Assembly: GCA_903920695.1 (NCBI GenBank)
Contig: CAIXNB010000107.1
Span: 1 to 35,670 of the forward strand
Reading direction: 5' to 3'
From: an uncultured beta proteobacterium
GTDB lineage: Bacteria > Pseudomonadota > Gammaproteobacteria > Burkholderiales > Burkholderiaceae_C
Length of the DNA stretch: 35,670 nt
Part shown: in pieces, positions 7,609 through 16,190 of the stretch
Numbering within the stretch: position 1 is the first letter of the stretch
Layout: the number at the start of each line of letters is the position of its first letter
Made by a program: the position numbers and the translations under genes
The notes under the pieces: generated by a model
Told to the model about the DNA's origin: nothing
The model's database searches: none
Seen by the model: only the letters and a program-made list of their open reading frames with translations

Positions 7609-7676
7609 GTGCAATATATTGCTTGACATCGTTTTGAAGCCAGCTTATGGTTCCGCGGGTGCACAATATTTCGTGC
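7609..7676 (+). promoter_or_regulatory. Benzoate-CoA ligase promoter with two operator-like repeats
   Basis: TTGACA (7623-7628) and TATGGT (7646-7651) are 17 nt apart and form a good sigma70 promoter. GTGCAATATATTGC (7609-7622) abuts the -35 box and GTGCACAATATTTCGTGC (7659-7676) covers the predicted start of transcription. Both carry TGCA and ATATT elements like those before bzdN, consistent with repression by BzdR or its paralogue. The rest of the 300-bp gap shows no gene. Confidence 0.6.
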
Positions 7677-7777
7677 GTTAGTGGGTGCGAGCAGAATAAT
7701 ACACGCAGATGCCAAAGCTTGCCGGCGGCTGAAGCGGCACCCGCGCCAGATCGCCGTCACAAGAACAGGAGACCAGC

Positions 7778-9379
7778 ATGACCTCATCCGCAAGCGGCAG
7801 CCCCGCGCCCTACGTGTCGCCGCCGGGCGAGCGCTTCAACTTCGCACAGCATTTGCTGGCCTGCAATGCGCAGCGCCCAAACAAGATCGCCTTTATCGAC
7901 GACCTCGGCACCCTCAGCTACGGCCAGCTCGACGAGCGCGTGCGCCGCGTTGCGGCCGCGTTGCAGGCAGCGGGCATCAAGCGCGAGGAGCGCGTGCTGC
8001 TGCTGATGCACGATTGCCGCGACTGGCCAGTGAGCTTTCTGGGCGCCATGTACGCCGGTCTGGTGCCGGTGGCCGTCAACACCTTGCTCACGGTTGATGA
8101 CTTCGCCTACATGCTTGAGCATTCGCGCTCGCAGGCCGTGCTCGTCTCCGGCGCCCTGTTGCCGGCGCTCAATGCGGCCATGATCCGTTCCGACCACGAG
8201 GTGCACAAAGTCATCGTCTCGCACCCGGCAGCACCCTTGCACCCGTCGGAAACCGAGTTCGAGGCCTTTGTCCAATCGCAGCCGCCGGCACAGAAACCGG
8301 CTGCCACGCACGGCGACGACCCCGGTTTCTGGCTCTATTCCTCGGGCTCGACCGGCCGCCCCAAGGGCACGGTGCACTCGCACGCCAATCCGTACTGGAC
8401 GGCCGAACTGTATGGCAAGGCGGTGCTCGGTTTGACCGAGCATGACGTCTGTTTTTCCGCCGCCAAGCTCTTTTTCGCCTACGGCCTGGGCAATGGCCTG
8501 AGCTTTCCCATGAGCGTTGGCGCGACCACCTTGCTGATGGCCGAACGGCCGACGCCCGAGGCCACGTTCAAACGCTGGCGCGGTGAAGTGGGTGGTCAGC
8601 GTCCGACCGTGTTTTTCGGAGCGCCTACGGGCTTTGCCGGCATGCTGGCCTCGCCAGCAATGCCGGACCGGAAAGACCTGGCGCTGCGCCTGGCCTCGTC
8701 GGCCGGCGAAGCCCTGCCCGCCGAACTGGGTACGCGTTTTACCGCCCAGTTCGGAATCGAGGTGATCGACGGCATTGGCTCGACCGAGATGCTGCACATC
8801 TTCCTCTCAAACCGCCCGGGTCAGGTGCGCTACGGCACGACCGGCTGGCCGGTGCCCGGTTACGAGGTCGAACTGCGCGGCGACGACAACCAACCGGTGG
8901 CCGACGGCGAGACTGGCGACCTCTACATCCGCGGCCCCTCTGCCGCCATGATGTACTGGGGCAACCGCGACAAGACACGCGAAACCTTCCAGGGCGGCTG
9001 GACCAAGAGCGGCGACAAGTACGTGCGAAACGCCGACGGCACCTACACCTACAGCGGCCGCAGCGACGACATGCTCAAGGTCAGCGGCATCTATGTTTCG
9101 CCGTTTGAAGTCGAGGCCACGCTGGTGCAGCACCCGTCCGTGTTGGAAGCAGCCGTCATCGGCCTGATCGACGCCGAGGGTCTGACCAAGACCAAGGCCT
9201 TTGTCGTGCTCAAGGACGGCACCCAGGCCAGCGAGGACGAGCTCAAGACCTTCGTCAAAGACCGGCTCGCCTCCTACAAATACCCGCGCCTGATCGAATT
9301 CATCACCGAGTTACCAAAAACCGCCACCGGCAAGATCCAGCGCTTCAGGCTGCGCGAACGCGATGCAAGGCCCCAGTGA
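7778..9379 (+). CDS. bclA: Benzoate-CoA ligase
   Basis: A 533-residue adenylate-forming enzyme that activates benzoate with ATP and CoA to benzoyl-CoA in the cytoplasm, the common entry to the anaerobic bzd and aerobic box routes. The AMP motif YSSGSTGRPKG is at 187-197; HSHANPYWTAELYGKAVLGL and FAYGLGNGLSFPMSVGATTLL are hallmarks of the benzoate-CoA ligase subfamily; IGSTEMLHIFLSN, SGDKY and GRSDDMLKVSGIYVSPFEVE follow, and the catalytic Lys519 is in TATGKIQR. Length agrees with BclA/BadA/BzdA enzymes. It is the first gene of the plus-strand operon, transcribed from the promoter at 7623-7651, and overlaps the hydrolase start by GTGA. Activity towards fluoro- or aminobenzoates cannot be judged. 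Confidence 0.92.
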   Translation: MTSSASGSPAPYVSPPGERFNFAQHLLACNAQRPNKIAFIDDLGTLSYGQLDERVRRVAAALQAAGIKREERVLLLMHDCRDWPVSFLGAMYAGLVPVAVNTLLTVDDFAYMLEHSRSQAVLVSGALLPALNAAMIRSDHEVHKVIVSHPAAPLHPSETEFEAFVQSQPPAQKPAATHGDDPGFWLYSSGSTGRPKGTVHSHANPYWTAELYGKAVLGLTEHDVCFSAAKLFFAYGLGNGLSFPMSVGATTLLMAERPTPEATFKRWRGEVGGQRPTVFFGAPTGFAGMLASPAMPDRKDLALRLASSAGEALPAELGTRFTAQFGIEVIDGIGSTEMLHIFLSNRPGQVRYGTTGWPVPGYEVELRGDDNQPVADGETGDLYIRGPSAAMMYWGNRDKTRETFQGGWTKSGDKYVRNADGTYTYSGRSDDMLKVSGIYVSPFEVEATLVQHPSVLEAAVIGLIDAEGLTKTKAFVVLKDGTQASEDELKTFVKDRLASYKYPRLIEFITELPKTATGKIQRFRLRERDARPQ

Positions 9380-10185
9380 GCCAAGCGGCAAGTTTCGTTC
9401 AGATCGACTGGCGCGAGTCGGCGCTGCGCATCGAGATCGAATGGATCGCGCGCGAGAAATCGGCTGCGCCTCTGCTCGTCTTCCTGCACGAAGGCCTGGG
9501 CTCGGTGGCGATGTGGAAGGACTTTCCGCAAGCACTGTGCGCCGCTGTGGGCTGTCGTGGTCTGGTCTATTCACGCCCCGGCTACGGCCGCTCGACGCCG
9601 CGCGCGCCCGAGGAAATCTGGGACCTGGACTTCATGCACCGCCAGGCGGTTGAGGTGCTGCCGGCCCTGCTCCTGGCGCTCGACATTGACGCGCCGCCCT
9701 GGCTATTCGGCCACAGCGACGGCGGCTCGATCGCACTGCTGTACGCGGCGCACTTCCCGCAGCGCGTTGCGGGCGCCATCGTCGTGGCGCCGCACATCCT
9801 GGTGGAAGACCTGTCGGTTGCGAGCATCGCCGTGGCCCGCAGCGCCTACCTCGAAAATGACTTGCGCGCACGCCTGGCGAACTACCACGACGACCCCGAT
9901 TCAGCCTTTTGGGGCTGGAACCGGATCTGGCTGAAGCCGCAGTTTCGCGACTGGTCGATAGAAACTGAGATTGAATCCATCGCCTGCCCGCTGCTGGCGC
10001 TGCAGGGCGTGTACGATGAATACGGGACGATGAAACAGATTCAGGGCATTGCGCGGGCGGTGCCACAAACTGAACTGGTCGAGTTGCCCGATTGCGGCCA
10101 CTCGCCGCAGCGCGACCAGCCAGAGCGGCTGATCGCGGCCGTCACCGAATTTATGCACAACCACAACCGAGGAGAGACAACATGA
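9376..10185 (+). CDS. Alpha/beta hydrolase
   Basis: A 269-residue alpha/beta-hydrolase. The nucleophile elbow GHSDGGS puts Ser114 in place, the oxyanion loop is LHEGLGSVAMW, the acid is likely in LQGVYDEYG, and the histidine is in LPDCGHSPQRDQPE. Such hydrolases accompany benzoate-CoA ligase and Liv-type transporter genes in several betaproteobacterial benzoate clusters; a thioesterase or ester/lactone hydrolase role in rescuing CoA or preparing the acid is possible, but the substrate is unknown. Start is GTG 9376 overlapping the ligase stop (GTGA), a sign of translational coupling; its end overlaps the start of the binding-protein gene by 4 bp (10182-10185). Confidence 0.82.
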   Translation: MSQAASFVQIDWRESALRIEIEWIAREKSAAPLLVFLHEGLGSVAMWKDFPQALCAAVGCRGLVYSRPGYGRSTPRAPEEIWDLDFMHRQAVEVLPALLLALDIDAPPWLFGHSDGGSIALLYAAHFPQRVAGAIVVAPHILVEDLSVASIAVARSAYLENDLRARLANYHDDPDSAFWGWNRIWLKPQFRDWSIETEIESIACPLLALQGVYDEYGTMKQIQGIARAVPQTELVELPDCGHSPQRDQPERLIAAVTEFMHNHNRGETT

Positions 10186-11342
10186 ACTTAGTACGTACCA
10201 GCCTGATCGCCGCCTGCGCCATCGCAGCGCCGCTGGCCATGGCCCAGAACACCGGCAAACTCAAGGTCGGCCTGATGCTGCCCTACACCGGCACTTACGC
10301 CGCGCTCGGCACGGCGATCGAAAACGGCTTTCGCCTTTACGTGACCGAGCAGGGCGGCAAGATCGGGGGGCGCGAGATCGAATACGTGAAGGTGGACGAT
10401 GAGTCCGATCCGTCGAAAGCCACCGACAACGTGAACAAGCTGGTCAAGCGCGACCACGTGGACGTGCTGGTCGGCTCGGTGCACTCGGGCGTGGCCATGG
10501 CCATGGCGAAAGTCGCCAAGGACACCAACACACTGATGATTGTTCCGAATGCCGGCGCCGATGCCGTCACCGGCAGCATGTGCGCACCCAACATCTTCCG
10601 CAGTTCGTTCACCAACTGGCAGCCGGCCTATGCCATGGGCGAGGTCGCCGTCAAGAAAGGTGCCAAGCGGGCAGTCACCATCACGCACAAGTACGCCGCC
10701 GGCGACGAGTCGGTGCGGGGTTTTCGCGAAGCCTTTGAAAAAGGTGGCGGTCAGGTCATGAAGGACCTCAGCGTGCCCTTCCCGAGCGTCGAGTTTCAGG
10801 CGCTGCTGACCGAGATCGCAGCGCTCAAGCCCGATGTCGTCTACACCTTCTTCGCCGGCGGCGCCGCCGTGAAGTTCGTCAAGGACTACGCGGCTGCCGG
10901 CTTAAAGAAGAGCATCCCGCTGTATGGCGCGGGCTTCCTGACCGACGGCACGCTCGATGCCCAGGGCGCCGATGCGGCCGATCTGCTGACCACGCTGCAC
11001 TATGCCGACAGCCTGAATACGGCGCGCGACAACGCCTTCCGCCTGGCCTACGCCAAGACCTACAAGCTGCAGCCCGATGTCTACGCCGTGCAGGGTTATG
11101 ACGCGGCGCAGATTCTGGGCATTGGAACCAACGCAGTGAAGGGCGATCTGAACAAGAAAGCCGAGTTTGCCGCAGCGGTGGAGAAAACCAAGATCGACAG
11201 CCCGCGCGGCCCCTTCATGCTGTCCAAATCGCACAACCCGGTGCAGGACATCTACCTGCGCCAGGTAGTGGGCAAGGAAAACAAGATGCTGAGCGTGGCG
11301 AGCAAGGCGCTGGCCGATCCGGCGCGCGGCTGCAAGATGTAG
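10182..11342 (+). CDS. Liv-type ABC transporter periplasmic binding protein (aromatic acid?)
   Basis: A 386-residue type I periplasmic binding protein of the branched-chain amino acid (LivK/HAAT) family. A signal peptide of about 22 residues (MNLVRTSLIAACAIAAPLAMA) is followed by KLKVGLMLPYTGTYAALG, the standard entry to this fold, and IVPNAGADAVTG lies in the ligand cleft region. ATG 10182 is chosen because a GGAGAG site precedes it and it begins the signal peptide; upstream in-frame sequence belongs to the hydrolase gene in another frame. It heads the five-gene importer that ends at 14849. Members of this branch often bind aromatic acids, and its operon with benzoate-CoA ligase suggests benzoate or a derived acid. 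Confidence 0.88.
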   Translation: MNLVRTSLIAACAIAAPLAMAQNTGKLKVGLMLPYTGTYAALGTAIENGFRLYVTEQGGKIGGREIEYVKVDDESDPSKATDNVNKLVKRDHVDVLVGSVHSGVAMAMAKVAKDTNTLMIVPNAGADAVTGSMCAPNIFRSSFTNWQPAYAMGEVAVKKGAKRAVTITHKYAAGDESVRGFREAFEKGGGQVMKDLSVPFPSVEFQALLTEIAALKPDVVYTFFAGGAAVKFVKDYAAAGLKKSIPLYGAGFLTDGTLDAQGADAADLLTTLHYADSLNTARDNAFRLAYAKTYKLQPDVYAVQGYDAAQILGIGTNAVKGDLNKKAEFAAAVEKTKIDSPRGPFMLSKSHNPVQDIYLRQVVGKENKMLSVASKALADPARGCKM

Positions 11343-11372
11343 CCCTAGGGCAGTCGCCGCTGATCCGCCCCG

Positions 11373-12254
11373 ATGGACGTCGCCACCTTCCTGATCCAGT
11401 GCCTCAACGCGCTGCAATACGGCCTGCTCCTGTTTCTGGTGGCGTCCGGCTTGACGCTGATTTTCGGCATCATGGGCGTCATCAACCTGGCGCACGGCAG
11501 TTTCTACATGATCGGCGCCTACATGGCCTACGCGTTGGCGCCAATCGTTGCATCCACGTTTGGCGGCGGCTTCTTTGCCACACTGCTGCTCGGCTTGGTG
11601 CTGGCCGTGCTGCTGGGCTACCTGCTGGAATGGGCGTTCTTCAGTTTCCTGTATGAGCGTGAACACTTGCAGCAGGTGCTCATGACCTACGGCCTGATCC
11701 TGGTATTCGAAGAAGCGCGCAGCCTGCTGCTGGGCGACACCGTGCACGGTGTGGCGCCACCCGATGCGCTGGCCGGCACGATTGCGCTCGGCCAGATGAT
11801 GACCTACCCGGTGTACCGGCTCTTCATCTCGGGCGTCTGCCTGCTGCTGGCGCTGGGCATGTACCTGGTGCTCTCGCGCACACGCATCGGCATGATGATC
11901 CGCGCCGGCAGCACGAACCGCGAGATGGTGCAGTCGCTCGGCATCGACATCAAGTTCCTGTACCGCATCGTGTTTGCCGCTGGCGTCGCGATCGCCGTCT
12001 TTGCCGGCATGATCGCTGCGCCCGTGTCCTCGGTCTACCCGGGCATGGGCAACTCGGTTCTGATCATCTGCTTCGTCGTGGTCGTGATCGGCGGCATCGG
12101 CTCGGTGCGCGGCGCGCTGCTGGCTGCGCTGCTGATCGGCGTTGTCGATACCTTCGGCAAAGTGCTGCTGCCGCAGGCTTCGGGCGTGCTGGTCTATGTG
12201 CTGATGGCGCTGATCCTGTTGTGGAAACCCGATGGCCTGTTCAAGGCCGGCTGA
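11373..12254 (+). CDS. Liv-type ABC permease (LivH-like)
   Basis: A 293-residue inner-membrane permease of the LivH family with about eight hydrophobic segments. Family blocks visible are GLTLIFGIMGVINLAHGSFYMIGAYMAY near the N-terminus and LSRTRIGMMIRAGSTNREMVQSLGI in the cytoplasmic EAA-like loop that docks with the ATPase, followed by VVVIGGIGSVRGALLAALLIG. It pairs with the LivM-like permease directly downstream, whose ATG begins on the base after this stop. Translocates whatever the binding protein at 10182 captures. Confidence 0.9.
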   Translation: MDVATFLIQCLNALQYGLLLFLVASGLTLIFGIMGVINLAHGSFYMIGAYMAYALAPIVASTFGGGFFATLLLGLVLAVLLGYLLEWAFFSFLYEREHLQQVLMTYGLILVFEEARSLLLGDTVHGVAPPDALAGTIALGQMMTYPVYRLFISGVCLLLALGMYLVLSRTRIGMMIRAGSTNREMVQSLGIDIKFLYRIVFAAGVAIAVFAGMIAAPVSSVYPGMGNSVLIICFVVVVIGGIGSVRGALLAALLIGVVDTFGKVLLPQASGVLVYVLMALILLWKPDGLFKAG

Positions 12255-13259
12255 ATGATGAAACGATCCGGACTTCTTTTCGTGCTACTCATTTTCGCGG
12301 CACTGGCACTGTTTCCGCTGGTAGCCGAACCCTACGGCATCGACCGCGTCACCAAGATCATGGTCTTTTGCATTTTTGCACTCAGTCTGGAGCTGCTCGT
12401 GGGCAGCACCGGGCTCGTGTGTTTCGGGCAAGCGGCCTTTCTCGGCATCGGCGCCTATGCCGCCGTGCTGCTGTCGCCGCAAGACGGACCGGCTTCGCTG
12501 TTGTGGCTGCTGCCGGCCAGCATGCTGACGGCAGCGGTCTATGCGGTGTTCATGGGCGCGCTGTCGCTGCGCACGCGCGGCGTTTACTTCATCATGGTGA
12601 CGCTGGCGTTTTCGCAGATGGCCTTTTACATCGTGCACGACACGCCACTGGGCGGCGGCACCGACGGCATCTACCTGACGAACAAGCCAGCGCTGGGATC
12701 GCTGCTCGACCTGGACCGCTCCCTGCCGATGTACGGCTTCACCCTGGCCTGTCTGGTGATCGTGTTTGTTGTCCTCGCGCTCATCCTGCGCTCGCGCTTT
12801 GGCCGCGCACTGGCCGGCATCCGCGTCAATGAGCAGCGCATGCGGGCCACCGGTTTTTCAACCTATCCCTACAAGCTGGCGGCCTTTGTGATCTCAGGCG
12901 CCATCGCCGGTCTGGCCGGCTTTCTGTTCGCGGTCAAGGACGGCTTTGTGAACCCGGAACTGATGAGCTGGCACCTGTCAGGCGAAGTGCTGATCATGAT
13001 CATTCTGGGCGGGCTCGGGCACCTGCGCGGCGCGCTGCTGGGTGCTTTTGCCTTTGCCATGCTGCAAGAGTTTTTCAAGTCGGAGGCGGTCTTTGGCGAC
13101 TTTGCCAAGCACTGGCACCTGGGCCTGGGTCTGTCCATCATTCTCTGTGTGGCGCTGCTGCCGCGCGGGCTGGTGGACGTGCCGCAACAAATCCTGCTGC
13201 GCCTGCTCGGACCTCGCCCCAAACCACCCGGCACAGCAACGGAAAAGAGTCTGCCATGA
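12255..13259 (+). CDS. Liv-type ABC permease (LivM-like)
   Basis: A 334-residue LivM-type permease. The signature block STGLVCFGQAAFLGIGAYAAV and the docking loop LRSRFGRALAGIRVNEQRMRATGF are present, with LGGLGHLRGALLGAFAFAML near the C-terminus; about nine or ten membrane segments. It begins ATGATG immediately after the LivH stop and its stop overlaps the ATPase start by ATGA, so the importer genes are translationally coupled. Confidence 0.9.
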   Translation: MMKRSGLLFVLLIFAALALFPLVAEPYGIDRVTKIMVFCIFALSLELLVGSTGLVCFGQAAFLGIGAYAAVLLSPQDGPASLLWLLPASMLTAAVYAVFMGALSLRTRGVYFIMVTLAFSQMAFYIVHDTPLGGGTDGIYLTNKPALGSLLDLDRSLPMYGFTLACLVIVFVVLALILRSRFGRALAGIRVNEQRMRATGFSTYPYKLAAFVISGAIAGLAGFLFAVKDGFVNPELMSWHLSGEVLIMIILGGLGHLRGALLGAFAFAMLQEFFKSEAVFGDFAKHWHLGLGLSIILCVALLPRGLVDVPQQILLRLLGPRPKPPGTATEKSLP

Positions 13260-14092
13260 GCGCCGAGCCGGGCCGCCCCAAGCGTGTCGCGCCGTCTCTG
13301 CGAGACTCATGCGAGGCTCGCGCCACCTCGGGGGCCATCGTGAGCGCACCCGAATTCCTGTTGCGCGCGCACGGTTTGAGCCGGCGCTGGGGCGGTCTGC
13401 TGGCGGTGGACCGGGTCTCGCTCGACTTGCAGCGCGGCACCGTGCACGCCGTCATCGGCACCAATGGCGCGGGCAAGTCGACGCTCATCAACATGCTCTC
13501 GGGCGAACTCAAGCCCAGCGGCGGTCGGGTCGAATTGCTGGGCCACGATGTCACGCAGTGGTCACAGCCGCGCCGCGCGCGTGCCGGCCTGGGCCGCAGC
13601 TACCAGCGCAACACCATCTACCCGAGCTTCACCGTATTCGAGAACTGCCGCTTGGCGGCGCAGGCGCGCACGCCGCGACCCTGGGCCTGGTGGCAGGACG
13701 CCCGCCAATGCGCGACCAGCGTGGCAGCGGCCTACGCCAGCGTCGAACGCGCCGGCCTGACCGACCTGCGCGAACTGGCGGCCGGACTGCTCTCGCACGG
13801 GCAGAAGCGCCAGCTTGAGATCGCCATGTGCCTGGCCACCAAGCCCGATGTGCTGTTGCTCGATGAGCCGTTGGCCGGCATGGGCGCTGAGGAAACCGAG
13901 CGCATGCTGATCCTGCTGGCCGAGTTGAAGACCAGCCACGCGATCCTGCTGGTTGAGCACGACATGGACGCGGTGTTTCGCATCGCCGACTGCATCACGG
14001 TCATGGTCAACGGCACGGTGATCGCATCCGGCACACCCGATTTCGTGCGCAACAGCCCCGAAGTGCGCGTCGCCTATCTGGGGGAACACTGA
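13256..14092 (+). CDS. Liv-type ABC ATPase (LivG-like)
   Basis: A 278-residue ABC ATPase with Walker A GTNGAGKSTL, a signature region LLSHGQKRQLEIAM (Ser-His-Gly-Gln variant of LSGGQ, usual for LivG), Walker B VLLLDEPLAGM and the H-loop LLVEHDMDAVF. The first about 30 residues (to SGAIVSAPEFLLRAHGL) are low in conservation; GTG at 13340 is an alternative start. I keep ATG 13256 because it overlaps the LivM stop as ATGA. Works with the LivF-like ATPase downstream to power import. Confidence 0.88.
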   Translation: MSAEPGRPKRVAPSLRDSCEARATSGAIVSAPEFLLRAHGLSRRWGGLLAVDRVSLDLQRGTVHAVIGTNGAGKSTLINMLSGELKPSGGRVELLGHDVTQWSQPRRARAGLGRSYQRNTIYPSFTVFENCRLAAQARTPRPWAWWQDARQCATSVAAAYASVERAGLTDLRELAAGLLSHGQKRQLEIAMCLATKPDVLLLDEPLAGMGAEETERMLILLAELKTSHAILLVEHDMDAVFRIADCITVMVNGTVIASGTPDFVRNSPEVRVAYLGEH

Positions 14093-14093
14093 C

Positions 14094-14849
14094 ATGGACG
14101 CCGTTCAAACCCTGACCGAGCCTGCATCACGCCCCACTGACGCCAACTTGATCGTCGATGCCCGCGGCCTGCACGCCTGGTACGGCTCAAGCCACGTGCT
14201 GCACGGCGTTGATCTACAGATCGGGCGCGGCCAGACCGTTGGCCTGCTCGGACGCAACGGCATGGGCAAGAGCACGCTGATCCGCACCCTGCTCGGCCAT
14301 GTGACGCAGCGCAGCGGTCGCATCGTCGTGTTCGGGCAGGACGCCTCGCATTTCAAGCCGCATCAGGTGGCGCGCCTCGGTGTCGCCTATGTGCCCGAGG
14401 GGCGCGGCGTATTCCCGAATCTGTCGGTGCGCGAGAACCTGGTGATGGCGGCACGCCCAGGGCGCAACGGGCGCAACGACTGGCCGCTGGAACGGGTGCT
14501 GCAGACCTTTCCGCGCTTGCAAGAACGACTCGCAAACCTGGGTGGAGAAATCTCCGGCGGCGAACAGCAGATGCTGTCGATCGGACGCGCCCTGATGACG
14601 CATCCGGACCTGATCGTGCTCGACGAGGCCACCGAGGGATTAGCGCCGCTGATCGTGGACGAGATCTGGCGCGTCATCGGCGAAATCCGCGCCGGCAATA
14701 TTGCCACGCTGATTGTGGACCGCGACTACCGCCGCGTACTGCGCTGTTCGGACCGCGCGCTGGTACTGCAAAAAGGACAGGTGGTGCTGCAAGGCAAGGC
14801 CAGCGAAGTGGCCAACAGCGCAGAGCTGTCAGCCTATCTCGGCGTTTGA
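14094..14849 (+). CDS. Liv-type ABC ATPase (LivF-like)
   Basis: A 251-residue LivF-type ATPase: Walker A GRNGMGKSTL, the LivF-specific YVPEGRGVFPNLSVRENL, signature ISGGEQQMLSIGRAL and Walker B LIVLDEATEGLAP. One oddity is the H-loop, which reads LIVDRDYRRVL, so the usual switch histidine (LVEQN/H...) is replaced; in paired Liv ATPases the second site may tolerate this. It is the last transporter gene; a regulator gene follows after 71 bp. Confidence 0.88.
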   Translation: MDAVQTLTEPASRPTDANLIVDARGLHAWYGSSHVLHGVDLQIGRGQTVGLLGRNGMGKSTLIRTLLGHVTQRSGRIVVFGQDASHFKPHQVARLGVAYVPEGRGVFPNLSVRENLVMAARPGRNGRNDWPLERVLQTFPRLQERLANLGGEISGGEQQMLSIGRALMTHPDLIVLDEATEGLAPLIVDEIWRVIGEIRAGNIATLIVDRDYRRVLRCSDRALVLQKGQVVLQGKASEVANSAELSAYLGV

Positions 14850-14920
14850 CCGGGAGAACCGCCATTGAAGGATGCTGGCGATAATGACTCACCTTTTCAA
14901 CGCAAGAAATCAAACGCCCA

Positions 14921-15853
14921 ATGGCCATCACTGAAGAAGGCGCCGATGCCACTGCCCTGCCGGCCGAGGACAGCCTGACCCAGGAGCCCAAGAATCCATT
15001 CCTGGCGGCGCTGGGTGAGCGCGTGCGTGCCCTGCGCTCTCGCCGCGGCATGACGCGCAAGGCCACGGCAGTGGCGGCTGAGGTGTCCGAGCGCCATCTG
15101 GCGAACCTGGAATACGGCGTCGGCAACGCGTCCATCCTGGTGCTGCTGCAGGTGGCCAACGCGCTGCAATGTTCGCTTGGGGAATTGATTGGCGATGTCA
15201 CAACCTCCTCACCCGAGTGGTTGATGATCCGTGAACTGCTGGAGCAACGCGACGACGCAACACTGCAGCGCGTGCGGGTGGCAATTGGTGAAATGCTGGG
15301 CACCGGCGGTGGCAGCGCGGCGCGCAGTTCACGCGTGGCACTGATCGGTTTGCGCGGTGCCGGCAAGTCAACGCTGGGCCAGATGCTGGCCGATGACCTT
15401 GGTTTTCCGTTTGTCGAGCTGAGCCGCGCGATCGAGAAGTTCGCCGGCTGCAGCGTCGCCGAAATTCAGGCCCTGTACGGTGTCAACGCCTACCGGCGCT
15501 ACGAGCGGCGCGCGCTTGAAGAGATCGTACAGACCTACCCGGAGGCGGTCATCGCCACGCCCGGCGGGCTGGTGTCCGATGCCACCACCTTCAACCAGTT
15601 GCTGGCGCACTGCACCACGGTCTGGCTCAAAGCCGATCCTGAGGACCACATGCGCCGCGTCATGGCGCAGGGCGACTTGCGTCCGATGGCCGCCAGCAAG
15701 GAAGCGATGGACGACCTCAAAGGCATCCTCGCCGGCCGCGCCGCTTTCTATTCCAAGGCACAGTTCAAGGTCGACACCAGCGCCCAGGCGCTCGAGCCCA
15801 GCTTTGAGTTGCTGCGCCTGACCGTGCGCAAGGCGCTGAATTTGCCGAATTGA
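14921..15853 (+). CDS. Second BzdR/BoxR-type regulator
   Basis: A 310-residue paralogue of the regulator at 6593-7477, with the same layout: XRE helix-turn-helix (about 31-90; RRGMTRKATAVAAEVSERHL, LEYGVGNASILVLLQ), linker, and shikimate kinase-like domain with Walker A GLRGAGKS (143-150) and the same YRRYERRALE block. Because the family senses benzoyl-CoA and controls either bzd (anaerobic) or box (aerobic) genes, this copy may be the BoxR-like one, although no box genes are in the window. It starts at ATG 14921, 71 bp after the importer genes; it could be read through from them or have its own weak promoter, which I could not identify. Confidence 0.82.
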   Translation: MAITEEGADATALPAEDSLTQEPKNPFLAALGERVRALRSRRGMTRKATAVAAEVSERHLANLEYGVGNASILVLLQVANALQCSLGELIGDVTTSSPEWLMIRELLEQRDDATLQRVRVAIGEMLGTGGGSAARSSRVALIGLRGAGKSTLGQMLADDLGFPFVELSRAIEKFAGCSVAEIQALYGVNAYRRYERRALEEIVQTYPEAVIATPGGLVSDATTFNQLLAHCTTVWLKADPEDHMRRVMAQGDLRPMAASKEAMDDLKGILAGRAAFYSKAQFKVDTSAQALEPSFELLRLTVRKALNLPN

Positions 15854-16097
15854 GCGGCGCTGGGCCAGCCAGGGCGCGTCTGGCGTCAAGGCAAAACAAT
15901 CCACATTCCCGCAGCGCAAATCCATCTTTTGGGGGATAGCGCAGGACGAACCCCGTTTCCAGAATTTGCTTGAGGCTATTATGGAGGTTGCCGTGTGTCG
16001 CGGCGCGAATCCGGACGAGTATCTTTGCGGCAGGCACTGGTTCCTTGCAGATATCAGGTCAGGTTTCGATTGCATCCATCCAAAGGAGTAAACCATC

Positions 16098-16190
16098 ATG
16101 AGCAAGGCACACAAAGTGCTACCGGAGTTGGTGCCGATCGGCCTCTTTGAGTGCATGACCGGACAGGCTCAGGCCGCAACACCCCAATGA
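16098..16190 (+). CDS. 30-residue small ORF coupled to the S9 peptidase gene
   Basis: ATG 16098 is preceded by AAAGGAG (16081-16087) and opens a 30-codon frame that ends TGA 16188-16190, overlapping the ATG (16187) of the peptidase gene. The peptide starts MSKAHKVLPELVPIGLF, has one Cys (ECMTG) and ends QAQAATPQ; it lacks a signal peptide or membrane segment. I do not recognise a family. The strong ribosome site and ATGA overlap suggest real translation, either as a leader that couples expression of the peptidase or as a peptide that the peptidase acts on. The 244 bp upstream (15854-16097) show no other gene. Confidence 0.5.
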   Translation: MSKAHKVLPELVPIGLFECMTGQAQAATPQ

